This document shows, in pieces, positions 1 through 12,825 of a DNA stretch of 64,000 nucleotides. Below the pieces are notes generated by a model that worked only from the letters and a program-made list of their open reading frames with translations, made no database searches and was not told the origin of the DNA. The translations under genes were made by a program, and so were the position numbers. Source of the stretch: Acanthochlamys bracteata (taxonomy: Eukaryota > Streptophyta > Magnoliopsida > Pandanales > Velloziaceae). Every line of letters starts with the position of its first letter. The stretch's first letter is position 1. The DNA is taken from positions 7,410,501 to 7,474,500 of the forward strand of contig CM034131.1 of NCBI GenBank assembly GCA_019914995.1, given 5' to 3'.

Positions 1-3000
1 TATAATAAAAAAAAGTCATTGAAATTATGGCACAGCACTTAGATCTAAAAACCCAATGGCTTAACGTCAACTTGCAAAATTTCGTCGTTTTAAATTGAAG
101 TAGCGCAACGGCGTTGATCTTAATTAAGAAATTTTTATTTACTATAAAAATAATTTATTTCTTACCTTTTCTTCAGAAAAGAAAAGGGAAAACTTTCTAT
201 TTGTTACCAAAAAAGGCTATAGAATGTTAGATAGATCGATAGACATTTTGTTAATGCGTCCAGATTAAATGAATCTTCAATTTGTTGACCAGATTAAATG
301 TACAATATCGTGTTTCTTCAAACCGAAAAGCAGAATGTTTTTACAAGCACTCATTTCGTATCCAGAATTGAAATAAAAAATTGAATCTTCAAATTGAAAA
401 AACAGCCTCACTTATTTTCAGAAACCAGAATTAAAAGCCAGTGCCAAAATTTTAGGTAAGCTTACCAAGCATGACCCCATCTCAATTTATTCAAGTGTCA
501 ACAATTTAGTTCTCGATTCAATTCGATAATAAATATTAACAATTCCAGTTACTTAGTTTCTTATTTTCATTCAATTGTATTTTTTAAGTTCCATGTTATG
601 CCTGCTTGCAAGCTTCAATTTGCGACCGCGTTTTGAGTTATTTGTCATAATACTTAGCATATATTAACGCGTTATCTAAGGGATTTCCGCGGAAAACCTT
701 CGCAAGTATGTTCTCCAGTTTCTTGGAAGACATATATAAGTCGGCGTAATATAGTTTTCATTATAATTCTTCATTACTAAGTTCTCTAATCTAATGGAAT
801 CTCGTGGAAAGTATTTGTAAGTCAGCGGCACGAATATTTGTTTAGAGCATGTCTTAAACACACGTAAATAAGTGTTATTAAGTGCGTGTTTTCAATCGAT
901 CAGAATTATAATTTTTTGTGATAAAATTAAAATTTTGAATAATTTATATATTTAATTTGGACAAAAATTATGAATTTTAATTTCATATTTTAATTTTTTA
1001 TTTTCACATATTTCAATACAATTTATTTTTTAATTTTTAAATCACTTTTAAAAATAATTAAAATATAAAAAATAAACTTTACTTCCAACTTATTATTTAA
1101 TAAATTTAATTTTTTATTTTTCACTTACACAAAATTTAATTACGGATATTTAAAACACGCTTTAAATAAAAAATAGAAAGTAATTTTTTTTTAATTGCAA
1201 GTGAAAATTGGTATTTATGTTTTAGTAATTTTTAAAAGTTGAAAGTAAATTTCATTTGAAAAAATAAAGATCAGTGCCAGATATGAGAGTTTCATTAAAG
1301 TAATTTAAAAATGTTAGTTTCAGTGCAATATATATTTAAAATATATAAACTGTTTAAAATTTTAATTCTAGCTAGGAAAATTAAAATTCAAGTATTTAAA
1401 ACACACCTTTACCCCAAAAAGCAAATTCAATTTTGTATTCTTTCTATTATTATGTTAGTGAACCCGAAAGTTAGCTGAGCAGATTTTAATGCCCTTGTCG
1501 TCCTTGTCTATAGAGAACAGGCAGGATAGCAAACATACGATGTTGGTTCTTTTTTATGTTCTTTGTAATGTCCAAGGAAATTCACATACAATGTTAGAAC
1601 CATCCGTTCTTGTAGAACTTACGTAAAAGGAAGAAAAAACAAATCGAAACATTGACATTGCATTGAGTTGGAAGATAGGATAACTGCTGACAAAGCAGCT
1701 CGTAAACCACTCGGAGAATATCCTTGAGCATTTTGGGTACTTTCTTTTCTGTAATTAGAAAAGGTTATCATGTTGGTTTTTTGGTAAAGCACATTTCCTT
1801 CTTTCGGCAGAACCTTAAAAAGAAAGAAACACTTGCATTCCGGTAATGCTTTAATATTATTAGTAGTTTTTTTTAGTTTATTGCTATTCGTTAAAATGCA
1901 ATTTTGGTTTTTCCGTAATAATTTTCTAAAATCGTTCCAGATATGTTGTTGATGTGTCGTGAGAAGAGTTGTAATCTCAGAGACAATGACATACAAATGC
2001 TCTGAGATGTTTCTATTGATTTATAGCTAAAACTCTCAACGGGTGTGAGCATTAACACGAATACGCTTCACCGAAATATTAGAAATTTAAACTACTTAAG
2101 TGAAACAATCAGCCTGCCTACTTGAATGTTTCTCTTGATATTGCCTCTTCAATCACACGTCACTCCTTAAACCACGTAAATTGAGTGAGAGAATCTTTTG
2201 AACTCTAGATAATTATCACGCAGCTTGTTGATCTACCAATAATCCACAAACCTATGTTTACTAACCCAAAAGTAAAAGTATATGCATATATATGGGCCAC
2301 CTATGAAGCCGCATCTGCTACGACAAGCAAAGGTCACTTTTTTATGGCGTGGCCCAAATGTTTAACATTCTAACTAAAGAGAGCTAGTCATGATTTATAA
2401 TAAACTATAAGAGCTGAAGTTTGCACCAAACAAAACAATCGTTTTTGTAAAAGAAGCGAATGTGCAATGTACTACTGATGTACTAGTGCTTACTGCAGGC
2501 TTTAAACCACTAGCCAATTTGAACTTTTCCTAACAATACCATTACTTAATGGCTTTCAAAAGGTGTTTCCTACTTTACTACCAACCATAAAAATAAGGTT
2601 TTCCTTACCTTTCCACCAGCTGTGTGGATTTTGTATGCAATATTTCTCTTTCCAACACCACTATCATTTCATCGATCCTGGGTGCATCATGTAGATAGGT
2701 TAGCAGTAAAAGCAATAGGGAGGAAAAATTGCTTCATCGTGCTGAAAATGTAGTATATTAGTTAACATAATACTAAATCAAATTCTATATATTGTATGTC
2801 TGGCAATTCAGATACCTAAACAGAAGCCAATCTCTTAAACCTCATACTCAGAGCAAAATATGAAATTGAACATGCAGAGCACTATCTAATGCATCAAAGC
2901 TTGACTAAAAGCTATTGTCTAAACAGAAACTCAACGTCAAATCAGAAATTTGGCGATATTTGAGGCTACATTATTTGAGACCATGTCTTGATAGTTTATG

Positions 3001-4025
3001 TAATCTGAAGTACTTGTACGTCTTGGAAAAGCATCGAAATCTTCTCGTTGATGTGACTATCATTACCAGAAGATGTGAGAATCTACTAGATCCAAGGCCT
3101 TTTGCCCATTTCTTCCACCAAGATACATACCTCCAGAACAGTTGATGTTATAAATAATTGCTTGTGCCCCATACCAGTGCGAAAAGACCATAACATGCCA
3201 AATATACTTTGTCTTGCATACTCATCCATGCCAACCAGCCATACATGACAATCTGATAAAAACAGAAGCCCTTGTCGCATGCCCAATTTGTTTTCAGTAA
3301 TACTTGCTTCAGTAAGAGAATGCTTCTACTTTCATCTCATAAATAGAATCTCTTGCAATTGCATAACTTGATGCTAATAGGAAAGGTATATATTGTTTAA
3401 TTGATGAATCTTGGAAATCTAGCAAATCAGCAAAGTAGGTAACTGAGAGAATGCGTCAAGCAGTTAACTGCAGCTAATTAGCGAAGTTATACATACTTGC
3501 CCATTACCTAGTTTACTGCTGCCTTATTGGTTGCCAGAAGTACACATATTAAGCAGTTCAATAAACTCAGTAAAAACACACATGGCAAAACCATACCTAG
3601 ACAGAAATCTGCTTACGTTCGTAGAAACATAAAAGCATGAGATTGATTATCCAAACGAAGCCTTTAACCAATACCACTAGCTCTATACAGAAAAATGGAC
3701 GGAAGTCCCCATAAAGTTGTAAATAGAACAACAGAATTCCCAAGATAAATTCTAGAAAGGAAACTGGATGATGAGTACTATTACTTTAACCCTTACTATA
3801 GGTGTAGCCTAATGTGTAACCCAAGACCTTAATGATATCTTCCTTGTCTCTTTTTTCTCTCAACAGTAACCTCTGTTACCCTTCCTTATCACTTTTCGTG
3901 TGGAATGAGAGATAAAATTAGTAGCCTTTGAACGGGTTCTGGTTCGTACTCTCAACCATATTATTACGTCACAGCTAGCAGGTCAACAAAGAGAGAAGGA
4001 TATTTGTACAATATCAAATCCCAAC
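1..4025. other. AT-rich intergenic region, no gene recognised
   Basis: About 4 kb of mostly AT-rich DNA. It contains one MITE-like repeat (listed separately at 881-1162). The longest open frames here (about 125 codons on the minus strand near 1619-1996 and about 65 codons on the minus strand near 3086-3286) lack any motif I recognise, and I could not link them to neighbouring exons. I see no tRNA or rRNA gene. The part from about 3.3 to 4.0 kb lies downstream of the methyltransferase gene and may include its 3' UTR. Confidence 0.5.
881..1162. repeat. MITE-like AT-rich element, family A copy 1
   Basis: The left end reads AGTGCGTGTTTTCAA and the right end reads ATTTAAAACACGCTTTAAA, which are imperfect terminal inverted repeats. 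The interior is almost pure A+T. It aligns by eye along its whole length with the element at 44043-44326, including a shared right-end block ACGGAYATTTAAAAYACG. No coding capacity. Target-site duplication not resolved. Confidence 0.5.
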
Positions 4026-5817
4026 TTAGGGTTGCAACATGAACAAGAAAATGCCACCGGCAACTGAAACATTAAGAGATTCAAACCTTCCAGCCATAGG
4101 AATGCTTACAAGTTCACAAGCTTGCATAGTTTGTTTGGAGAGACCATGACCCTCACTTCCCAAAACCAGGCAAATGCGCTTACCTGCCAATGAATCTACA
4201 AACTCTCTAGATAGAGACCATGGCTGTTTTGAACCCTTATCATAGCTCCCAGGATGGCCTGCCAGCATCTTCATTTCCTGACTATTACTTAATTCCTCTA
4301 TATGGAACCAGCTCCCAGAGATAATAGGAAGCTGAAATGAAGCTCCTCGAGCTGCTCGAACGGCCTTATCATTGAAAGGATCACAGCAACCAGGTAGGAG
4401 AAAGACACCATCCTGTTGTCAATCATTGAAGTAATAATGCATGTTCACATATTATTTTTAATGAAATTCACAAAGAAATCTTGTACAAGGTAAAAAGTAA
4501 ACTCTACCCAGTTGAATGCCATGGCTGACCTTAATAATGTACCGAGATTGCCTGGATCCTGCAAAAGACTTGTCAATATAATGCATGATACATTCTACTA
4601 CACAAGGATAGCACGTAACACTTGTGTATGCACCATATCAAATAAAGGCAGAAGATATCAACAGTTATCTTACATTTATGTAAACAGCACACATGAGTAT
4701 AAGGATCATTTCTGTGACGTCCTTGAGGCATCAGGATAAGAAAAACCATGTGGTAATTATAACCTCACAGACCTACTCACCTTTAAAATCAACTCTATTC
4801 CAAGAGATTGAAAGAGTTCATCCATTCTTAAGATCAGTTTTCGTTTCTTTTTTATTTCAACATATCCTTTATGGCTCTTTTGAAGAACAAGATCACTTGA
4901 GTAATTAAGTTGAAGAAGAAAGATAAATGGTGACCAATTATGAATCATTTCCCTGCGTCATGAATGGAGAAGGCGATAAATTTGGCATAAAGCATGCTCC
5001 AAAGGACTCTTTGGTAAGGCCAGAACTTCCCCTATTATTAACATATTGTGACACAGGCAGTTAATATGGCATAGCAGTACCAAACTTTGCCTGACTGCAT
5101 GACTAATGGACATAAAAAAACGTAACATCTGCTGGTTTAGTAACCCTGGTTTAGTAATCCATCACACAACAAATGCAAAAAAACATGATAAGAGAAAAGA
5201 ACATGCAACCTTCACCTGGACTCCCTCAAGCACTAGAACCCTGTGAGAAGTTGATAACCAGCTTTGGCTAACAGATCCCTCATCTTTCTCACCCATGTCA
5301 AGGAAGGTCTTTGGCATTTTCATGATAGCAATTGCCTCCATGGTATCGACAGACTGCACTCCAGCAAGCTTCTTCATCACCGCAGGACTCACACGCATAA
5401 TAACTGGAAACTCACAAAATTCACGTGGAATCTCCACACCATCTAGCAAAAGCAAGCAATCAACAATTGAAGAATCATCATTTTTCATTTCTTGAAACTT
5501 GCATATCTCCCTGCAAATTATGCAACTTATTGCATTGTTAACTTTTGCGACTTACAACATCAATTAACAAATTTCCCAAAGAAAACTTTCAGGTATTAGG
5601 ATTTTTACAGGATTGGTGTAAGACCGAGAAGAAGTACGGAGTTGTTGGAGCGGCGGTAAGAGGAACTAAGCCGAAGCTTGACGCCATGCTTCACCAGAGG
5701 GTTCGACACGCTCACTATACGCTTTCTCCCCTCCGCTACTACCATAGCCGCCGGCGACGATTCTCTCTGGCGACTTAGCTGAGCCTTCGGCGGAGAAACG
5801 GCGCATCGCAGAAGCAT
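4026..5817 (-). CDS. SpoU/TrmH-family RNA 2'-O-ribose methyltransferase, probably organellar
   Basis: Four exons on the minus strand: 5817-5609, 5510-5216, 4558-4508 and 4412-4026, giving 313 residues. The family transfers a methyl group from S-adenosylmethionine to a ribose 2'-OH in tRNA or rRNA, using the trefoil-knot SPOUT fold. All three SpoU motifs are visible: DPGNLGTLLRSA (about residues 169-180, encoded almost alone by the 51-nt exon 3), LVLGSEGHGLS (about 267-277) and the C-terminal SIPMAGRFESLNVSVA (about 288-303). An N-terminal substrate-binding part precedes them, with SNPLVKHGVKLR at its start. The ATG at 5817 is the first in frame after an upstream stop. The first 25 residues are rich in basic and hydroxylated residues, which fits an organelle targeting peptide (inference). 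The exact RNA target cannot be told from sequence. Confidence 0.9.
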
Positions 5818-8138
5818 CGGTTATTGAATCGAAAAAATTGACGCGCTGCTGGTAGGAAAACTGAGAGCTAGAGAAAACGGTCTCTCCGGTGTTCGATTGC
5901 TTTCTTATCCAAAATTCCAAATAGGTATTGTTCCGATTTGAAATTGCTGTTCAAAATCGAAAATAGAGCGAGACTTGAAATTGTTGGTCCGACTCGATCC
6001 AAATAGGTGTAGCCCAAGTTCGAAATACGGGCTCCCAAGTATTTTTATACTCGAAATGTCTAACTGGCTGGATCTGTACAGGTCTGCCTCTGATAATTGG
6101 AAAATTTTAATTATCTCAATTGTTGAGTTTTCGTTTAGTAATGTGAATCTAGATGTAAGCAGGAGATTTTTTGAGAGGTCATAACTTTATTTCGTGGTTC
6201 CAAAGTCGGCGTGCTGCTGCAGAGCAAGAGCAGCAAAAGCTATGGAGACAGGCCTAGATTGATACCCAAACTAAGAAGCTTATACCAAATATCAGAAACT
6301 GAAGCAATTGATTCTTCAATGCTGCTGAGCGCTCTTGCTTGATGAAGGCAGAGGTAATATGTGAATGCAGTTGATAACGAAGCATTTAACTGTATGATGA
6401 TTTTCATGTGATTGTTCCTGCGCCTCTTATGTGAGTTGTTAAGTATGGTTAATGAACGACATGCTGAGATCGAGAATTCTAAGCTACTTCCCTTGGCCAT
6501 GTTCTAGATCAAGTTTATTTTAAACAAACCAGCGCATTAGTTATAATATCCTAAAGGCGGTGTGCTATAGGAGTTCTCTAAGTTTGTGCATACTGCATAT
6601 ATAGGAGAGTTTATGTCATATATATACAGTAGATAAAAAATCAAATGAGGATTTGGTAGGTGGAAGAAAACTGTGGAGGGGCTAGAAAGATGAAACTGAA
6701 AATTGGAGTGAAGCCTTTTGTGGAAGCAAAGGTATATGAGAAAAAGATGTAACATTTGTTCACTTTTATGGAGACTATTATTAGGTCATTGTGGTCAAAC
6801 TGATGCAAATCCTTAATTCTGAGCATTCTAAGCAACATACTTTAGAATTTTTCTTTATTTCAAATGAGAGACTAGTTTGCGAAAGATCTTGTACAGATTT
6901 TGTCCGCTCACCACTAGTTTTAAAGTGTTTTTTAGCATGTATACATACTTTAGATCGTCAGAATATACTACATAGATGGTCAAATGTTTCATATATAAAA
7001 AATTTAATCTTAATCTACTAGATAGTTAGATGGTCCAGTGGTTCACAGATAAGTAATTCTTGTGCTCTTCTTTTCAAAATAAATTAAACCCTGGAAGTTT
7101 TTGTGTTTCTTTGCAATCTTTAATTCAGAGGTGCATATCCTCCAGTCTGATTAAAGGCTTTGCTGCAACATGGTTGCTTGAACTGAGTATGTGAGGTTAT
7201 TATAGGATTTGAAAGATTGCTGGGATAGCAAGAAGTTTACCAACCTTTATCATTATGTATTTGAATTTGGTAATTCAGTTTTTGCAATTTCCTATAGCCA
7301 TGGCGTAAATAAGTTATACATGTAAATATCAGTACATAGGTTAAGCAGTGCTTTGAAACCGAGTAATTTACTTTCTTTCTTTCTTTCTTTCTATGAAATT
7401 GATATGTATGAGAAATTTAGCATGTTATTTGTTAGTGAGTCAATTCACAGGCTATGCCAACAACTTTTCCTATTTTCAGGCTTGTGAGGATTTTCTGGCT
7501 TTAGACGGTTTTCTGATTTTCATTATGGATCATCACCAACATTAAGAAGCCAATGAAACTAATGAAGGATTGTACTGATGTTCAGAACCATTGTTTCAGA
7601 GAAGCTCAGCATGTTGATATCTATGCTTCTAATTTATACACGAGGGACGATGTATTGAATGCATGCTGCTTGGTCCTTGTTATTTGCAATGTAATTTGGT
7701 TGAACGCTATCGTCACTGGAGGTACATGTTGTTTCAGATAATGTAGTTTTCCAGAAGGGTACGACGTTTTCTTTAATGCAAGATGTTGCTGCATTGTTTA
7801 AGGATCTGGATCCAATCAAACGAACCTAGGCAACATAACATGAGAAAACAATACCACAATAAAAAGATGTGGACTCCACTTGGGTTATCTTAGCTGTGCG
7901 AAGAAGCTAATATCCATCTTTCAAATATGTTGCCCTTTGAGAGTCACGAAAGAGCCAACCAAAAAACTTCTTCACCCTCTTTACAACACGAAAAGCCTTC
8001 TTACTCTTACCCAAGTGTGCCAGCCATCGTTCACCAGCACAATCGACAACACAACCACATCAACTTCTAATCCTTTCAGTTCACATATAATTTTCCTTCT
8101 CATTCTCTATACAAAAAATTTCAAGAAACATTCAAGTC
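5818..8138. other. Intergenic region between divergent methyltransferase and HPP genes
   Basis: About 2.3 kb separating two head-to-head genes. It holds a short TTTC microsatellite at about 7372-7392. An 86-codon minus-strand open frame (6500-6240) and some 60-codon frames at 7553-7741 show no recognisable motif, so I do not call genes here. The part next to 8138 is pyrimidine-rich and probably 5' UTR or promoter of the HPP gene. Confidence 0.5.
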
Positions 8139-10713
8139 ATGGTGATACATATGCTTCAGCAACGAGGCTGTTGCACCTGGAGATTGGATGTGAGTTCTTC
8201 TCGTGTACAGCCATGGTGTGAGAGGGTTGAGGGAGTTGATGGATTGAGAAGAAGAAGAGAAATAGTTAGATTTGTTGTGAAAGCTAGTAGTAGCAGTAGT
8301 CTAGATGGTAAAGGGGAAGATTGGTCGGTGAAGCCTAAGGCCGTGATTGCTTCTTCTTCGTTGAGATTCAGCGATGTTGTTTGGCCTTCTGCAGGTGGAG
8401 AGTTTTTTGTTTCAGATTGAAAATAACGATAACATTTTTTTGTGAGTTTGCAGTTTTTAGAACAACTTGATTGGTGTTGTTGCACTCAAGGACGTAAATT
8501 TGATATGCGAGAGTTAGTTATTGCTAAATCAACCAAAGATTGGTTTGTTATGATGATTGCAGAACTGTGCTAAATATCATTGATGTTTTCGGAATGTGTT
8601 AGCATGGTAAAGGAGTTTGTCAAGACCAATTTTTGGAAAAGCATTGTCAAAAGTGGCACCAACAGCTTATGAAAATACCAAGGCTTTTACGGTATGCTTC
8701 TAACAGTGGAGATTGCTCAAAAGCATTTGCAGACATTTGGTGGACACCAAGATTGCAAAATCTTGTTTTCTTCATTTTAGAGTAGAGTAGAGTGGGAAGA
8801 ACTGATTTTGTGGCTTGAGGGGGATATTTGGCAGTGTAGGTGGTCACAAGATGAATTCCGAAGTGCTTCGGATACACTCTCACTGTGAAAGCATTTTCCA
8901 AAGTCTTGGTTTTGGAAACAAGCAGAAGGATGAAAGCCAGTTCTTAACAAAATAAAAAATTTTCCAAGCACTACAATCCCAACTTCTAACTAAGATTACT
9001 TTGATCATATCAAATTCATCCCAAGGACAACGTTCAACTCTTCGTAGTTTGGTTGCACCTTTATTGATGATGTTGGAAAATTGGAAACTACTTATTGATG
9101 GCTTCATGTCCTCTCTGCAGGTGCATTTGCTGCCATGGCATTGTTGGGGAGGCTGGATCAAATGGTGGCATCTAAGGGCATCTCCTTCACCATTGCTCCT
9201 TTAGGTGCTGTATGCGCTGTGCTCTTCACAGCACCCAACTCTCCTGCTGCACAGGTATTTATCCAGCTTTATCTTTCTCCAACCTCTAGATGTACATTTG
9301 TTGAAAAATTGCATAACCGTGATGAGTGCGAAATATGAAGTAATCAAACTACTTTTAGTTTAGTGTCAGTCTGGACTAATCATTAAATAGCATATGAGCA
9401 ACTCATTCAACACGTAGATCTTTCGTGTTTGCAGTGATGGTAGACAACCCGTTCTCATCCTGTTTATCATCTAATTTTAGATACAGAGTGTTTTTAAGGG
9501 AAACAAGGTTTACTGTAGTTATGAACATAAGCAATTATATTGATCAGGTTTGATGACCGCTTTTTAGCTTTACTCTGACAGAAGAAACAAAATTCAATTC
9601 TCCTTGCTGCAAATGCTAAGACAATTATTCTTGTCCGAGTGTTTCTTATGTTAATAAAATTTTAAACATATCAATAGAATTAAAAGGGGTTACGCATTGA
9701 TTTGGCGCAGTTAGTTATGTAATAGCGATTGCCTCTGAAACTTGCGAACTATCAAATAATTTTGCAGAAATATAATATGTTCGTGGCCCAGATTGGTTGT
9801 GCTGCATTTGGTGTATTGGCACTGTCTATTTTCGGTCCCAGTTGGCTGGCAAGGAGTACAGCTCTTGCTGCCTCCTTGGCGTTCATGATTGTCACTGGAG
9901 CGACACATCCTCCTGGTAAAGTACTGAACTTGCCAGACTGTGCTGTGACTGCTGTCCTTCTCTTTGACATGACTGTGCTGTAAGGAGTCAGTGTCCCTAC
10001 TTGTCCAATAACAGTTGCACAATTTCAGTATGGTAGAGGTTCCATGATAGATCTCTTATACACATTGAGATCGATCTCTTATACACATTGAGGCAGTTCA
10101 GCATTATGATTGTCTTAACTTCAAGTTCTTTCGATGGTTCCATTTGCTAGAACATAAAACATAGCTGAGGGTTGAGATATTCTGAACTGGAAGTCCATTT
10201 GGTAGCTTGGGATTCTGGTGACCTTTTCTATAGGAATCCTTCTTATACTCCGAGAGGAGTTTAGTATGACTATGGTGTGGCATTTCCTTAAGCTCCAGTT
10301 GATACAAGCATTTACTGTTTGTAATCAAACATAAAGTTTTGTTGAGAATCTCTTCTACAAGCTTCTCATTTTGGTGAATTTTGGTGACTTTCATGCTGTT
10401 CCTTCTGATTACTATTTGTTTCACTGTAATTCTTTTTGACATAACCTGATGGGTTTTATCTGACTAGCTTGTTTGGAACTCCAGCTGCTAGCTTGCCTCT
10501 CTTGTTCATTGATGTCGCAAACTTCCATCGCTTGCATTTTTGGTACACTCTGTTTCCTGGAGCCGCCGGTTGTCTACTGCTGTGTATAATTGTGAGTTCT
10601 TCTTGGTTCATATTTTCTTTTTAATACAAAAGTAGAAAAGACTAACTGGCTTATTCTTTCTTCTTTTGCAGCAAGAGATGGTGGTCTTTTTAAAGAACAA
10701 TTGCAAATTTTGA
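8139..10713 (+). CDS. HPP-family integral membrane protein, plastid nitrite transporter type
   Basis: Five exons: 8139-8394, 9121-9254, 9768-9915, 10485-10591 and 10672-10713, giving 228 residues. About 80 N-terminal residues are poorly conserved, Ser/Arg-rich and look like a chloroplast transit peptide. They are followed by an HPP domain with about four hydrophobic segments. Key motifs: WPSAGAFAAMALLGRLD at its start, GPSWLARSTALAASLAF, and the family-naming THPPAASLPLLFID, which is split by the intron between exons 3 and 4. It ends in a short hydrophilic tail rich in Lys and Asn. Arabidopsis HPP proteins of this type have been described as plastid nitrite transporters (NITR2), so import of nitrite for plastid nitrite reductase is the likely role, by family inference. 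The start may be at 8139 or at the next Met at 8151. Confidence 0.88.
10050..10092 (+). repeat. 23-bp tandem repeat in HPP intron 3
   Basis: Two copies of GATCTCTTATACACATTGAG start at 10050 and 10073, in the intron between exons 3 and 4. Each contains the 14-mer TCTCTTATACACAT, which also occurs in the Tn5 mosaic end used in sequencing adapters. No other adapter sequence surrounds it, so an ordinary small duplication is the simpler reading. Confidence 0.85.
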
Positions 10714-11190
10714 CGAGGATGATTTTCTCTTTCCCCTGAGAAGATCCTTTTTTCTTTTTAACCATCCAGTTGTACAATTTTTTCTTCATCTTTTGTCTAA
10801 GTTGAGGGATAGATGCCATTATCCTTCCAGACATAATGCAAATATCCAAAGTCTATGAGCCATCTCTTATACAAATATAAGAGGAGATTCTTCTGCCTAC
10901 TGCACGACTGATGCTCACCTTCTGTCAAAACTTTTCATGCTGCTTATTATGCATTACATATTTTTCTACTACAAGTATACCATCATTTCAAGTTCTTTTT
11001 CATTCATTTCAGTAGATACTGTTAAATTTTTCACATCTTTTTTGGCCATGAAAGAATTTTGGAATGTTAAAATCACTAACATTTGAAAATACAACTTTTT
11101 TCAACTACGTGATCCTGTAAAACATAGCATTTTACGGTAGTACTACACTACAATGACGGAGAATAAACTTAACTACTACTCTAATTAGAA
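10714..11190. other. 3' region of HPP gene, intergenic
   Basis: Pyrimidine-rich and AT-rich sequence after the HPP stop codon, presumably 3' UTR and spacer. No gene seen. Confidence 0.5.
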
Positions 11191-11943
11191 AGCGATCACT
11201 CGCTATTCGTCTCTCCCTTCTCAAGAACAACTGCAGGACTCTTTTCTCATCTCAACCAACCACTCGCCGTCGTCACCAAGTCAGGCTTTTGGCGCCGATC
11301 CTTTCATCGTCGGCCAAGTCCTGCTTGGTCCCTCCAAAACTCTTCCTTCTTCTCTTCACCACACTCTCCGTTTCATCCTCCTTCTCCCTTTCCCGTCTGA
11401 CAATCTTCATCTTCAACGCTCTCATTTGCACTCACTCTTTTTCTTCAAAACCGTCCGACAATTCTTTCAGTTTTTACTCTCTAATGATCCGTTGCAATCC
11501 TCGTGTGTCCTGATAGTTTTTCTTTTGCTTTCCTTCTCAAAGCTGCTGCGAATTCCCGTGATTCTCTGCTGGTACACAGGCACAGGCCCAATCCTTCACC
11601 GTGGATTTTCGCCTGGACACATTTTCGTTTGAACAACGTTTGCGAGTTTCTACGTTGAGGTTGCCGTGAAGTTGGATTACAAGCGTTTGAAGAGATACCA
11701 AATCGCGTTGCTTGGAATGCTGCGGTCACTGCGTGCTTTCGTTCTGGTGATATAGATTATGAACAGGAGCTGTTCGATCAAATGCCATCTAGAAATCTCA
11801 CCTCGTGGAATCTCTTGCTTGCTGGGTACGCAAAAGCTGGAGAGATGAATAAAGCACGGGCGTCATTCCCTTCAATGCCGATGAAGGATTCAGTTTATGG
11901 AGAACCATAGTTGTTGGCCATGTAAGCAACCGGACACTTCGAT
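11190..11943 (+). pseudogene. Decayed PPR-DYW protein gene, 5' part
   Basis: Translations in shifting plus-strand frames show remains of a pentatricopeptide repeat protein of the PLS/DYW class, similar to Arabidopsis At1g74630. The clearest run is at about 11680-11895, where PPR helices read ASWN-type motifs such as NRVAWNAAVTAC, LFDQMPSRNLTSWNLLLAG and KAGEMNKARASF. Upstream, at 11400-11500, another frame reads FIFNALICTHSFSSKPSD, typical of the N-terminal repeats. Large parts of the expected repeats are missing and at least two frame changes are needed, so the copy cannot encode an intact protein. It breaks off at 11943, where a CACTA transposon is inserted; the homology resumes at 14247. 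Confidence 0.85.
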
Positions 11944-11955
11944 CACTAGTAGAAA

Positions 11956-12255
11956 TAAGGTCTTTACCGACTGAATCAAGTAATCGGTAAATCCCAAAAA
12001 GCAGTCGGTAAAGTAAATTACCGACTAAAATAATGATAGTCGGCATTACGTCGGTAAACACCGATCGGTAAATCAATTACCGACTAAATAAAAAATTCAG
12101 TCGGCATTAAACAGTAAATTACCGACTAAAAAAAATTAGTCGGCATCTACCGACTAGTTTTTCAGTCGGTAACTACCGACTGAATTATTTAGTCGGTAGT
12201 TACCGACTGATTATATCAGTCAGTGCTTACCGACTGATGCTATCAGTCGGTAAGC
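11956..12255. repeat. Left subterminal repeat array of the CACTA element
   Basis: More than fifteen copies of a 9-11 bp unit, TTACCGACTGA or TTACCGACTAA and its complement TCAGTCGGTAA, lie in alternating orientations over 300 bp. In CACTA elements such arrays bind the transposase regulatory protein (TnpA-type), by family knowledge. Alternating orientations could also let the transcript fold into hairpins. Confidence 0.9.
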
Positions 12256-12825
12256 ACATATGCAACAATATTTTTACTTTTTTTATTAATTTCTAATATT
12301 AATTATTTTATTTAAGATATGCATCATTATTCAATATATATCCTTCAAAATATCCACAACAACCACCACAAATCAAAGTTTAACAATTCAAATAAAAAAT
12401 TAGCTATTATGTTGGATAATAAAATCGTTGTTGGATACAATATAATTCAAATAAAATATCATTTAAATACATAAATTAATTACAATTCGATTCTTAGACA
12501 AGCCTAATACAACACAAATTCAGAAAAAATAGAATGACTGCTTTTAGACTCCTCAAATAATGTACTTGCTCTTTGTTTCTAGTAACTATCTCTGTCCTGC
12601 AAATAGATAGAAAAACCAACACATAAATTCAAAAATATATAGGAAATATTTTTCATTAGGACTTGCAACATTAATGCTAAACATGAATGAAAAATATCAA
12701 ATACAACTATTTCTGTCCTGTAAATAAAATTTGTGGAGTTTCTACACTTGTTATGAATATATGTAAGGCAAAAAACTTGAACAATTACCTTTCATATATT
12801 CAAAATTTTATTCCAGAATTGAGAA

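Noticed and set aside
1619..1996. 125-codon minus-strand frame
   Set aside because: No recognisable domain, low-complexity AT-driven codons and no neighbouring exons; not called as a gene.
3086..3280. Minus-strand frame starting MRQGLLFLSDCHVWLVG
   Set aside because: Reads like possible protein but I cannot place it in a family or connect it to other exons, and it lies beyond the natural end of the methyltransferase gene.
5666..5920. 84-codon minus-strand frame beginning upstream of the methyltransferase start
   Set aside because: It overlaps the first methyltransferase exon in another frame, shows no motif and needs a non-ATG start or an unsupported exon.
6240..6500. 86-codon minus-strand ATG-started frame
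   Set aside because: No motif or signal peptide, and no supporting context beyond its length.
7021..7075. tRNA-like phrase (GATGGTCCAGTGGTTC)
   Set aside because: I could not form an acceptor stem, T arm or CCA-proximal pairing around it.
11289..11729. Open frames of 68-82 codons on both strands at 11.3-11.7 kb
   Set aside because: Those on the plus strand are pieces of the decayed PPR gene; the minus-strand frame is its shadow.
11798..12076. 92-codon minus-strand frame across the CACTA left end
   Set aside because: It crosses the transposon boundary and is mostly translated subterminal repeat.
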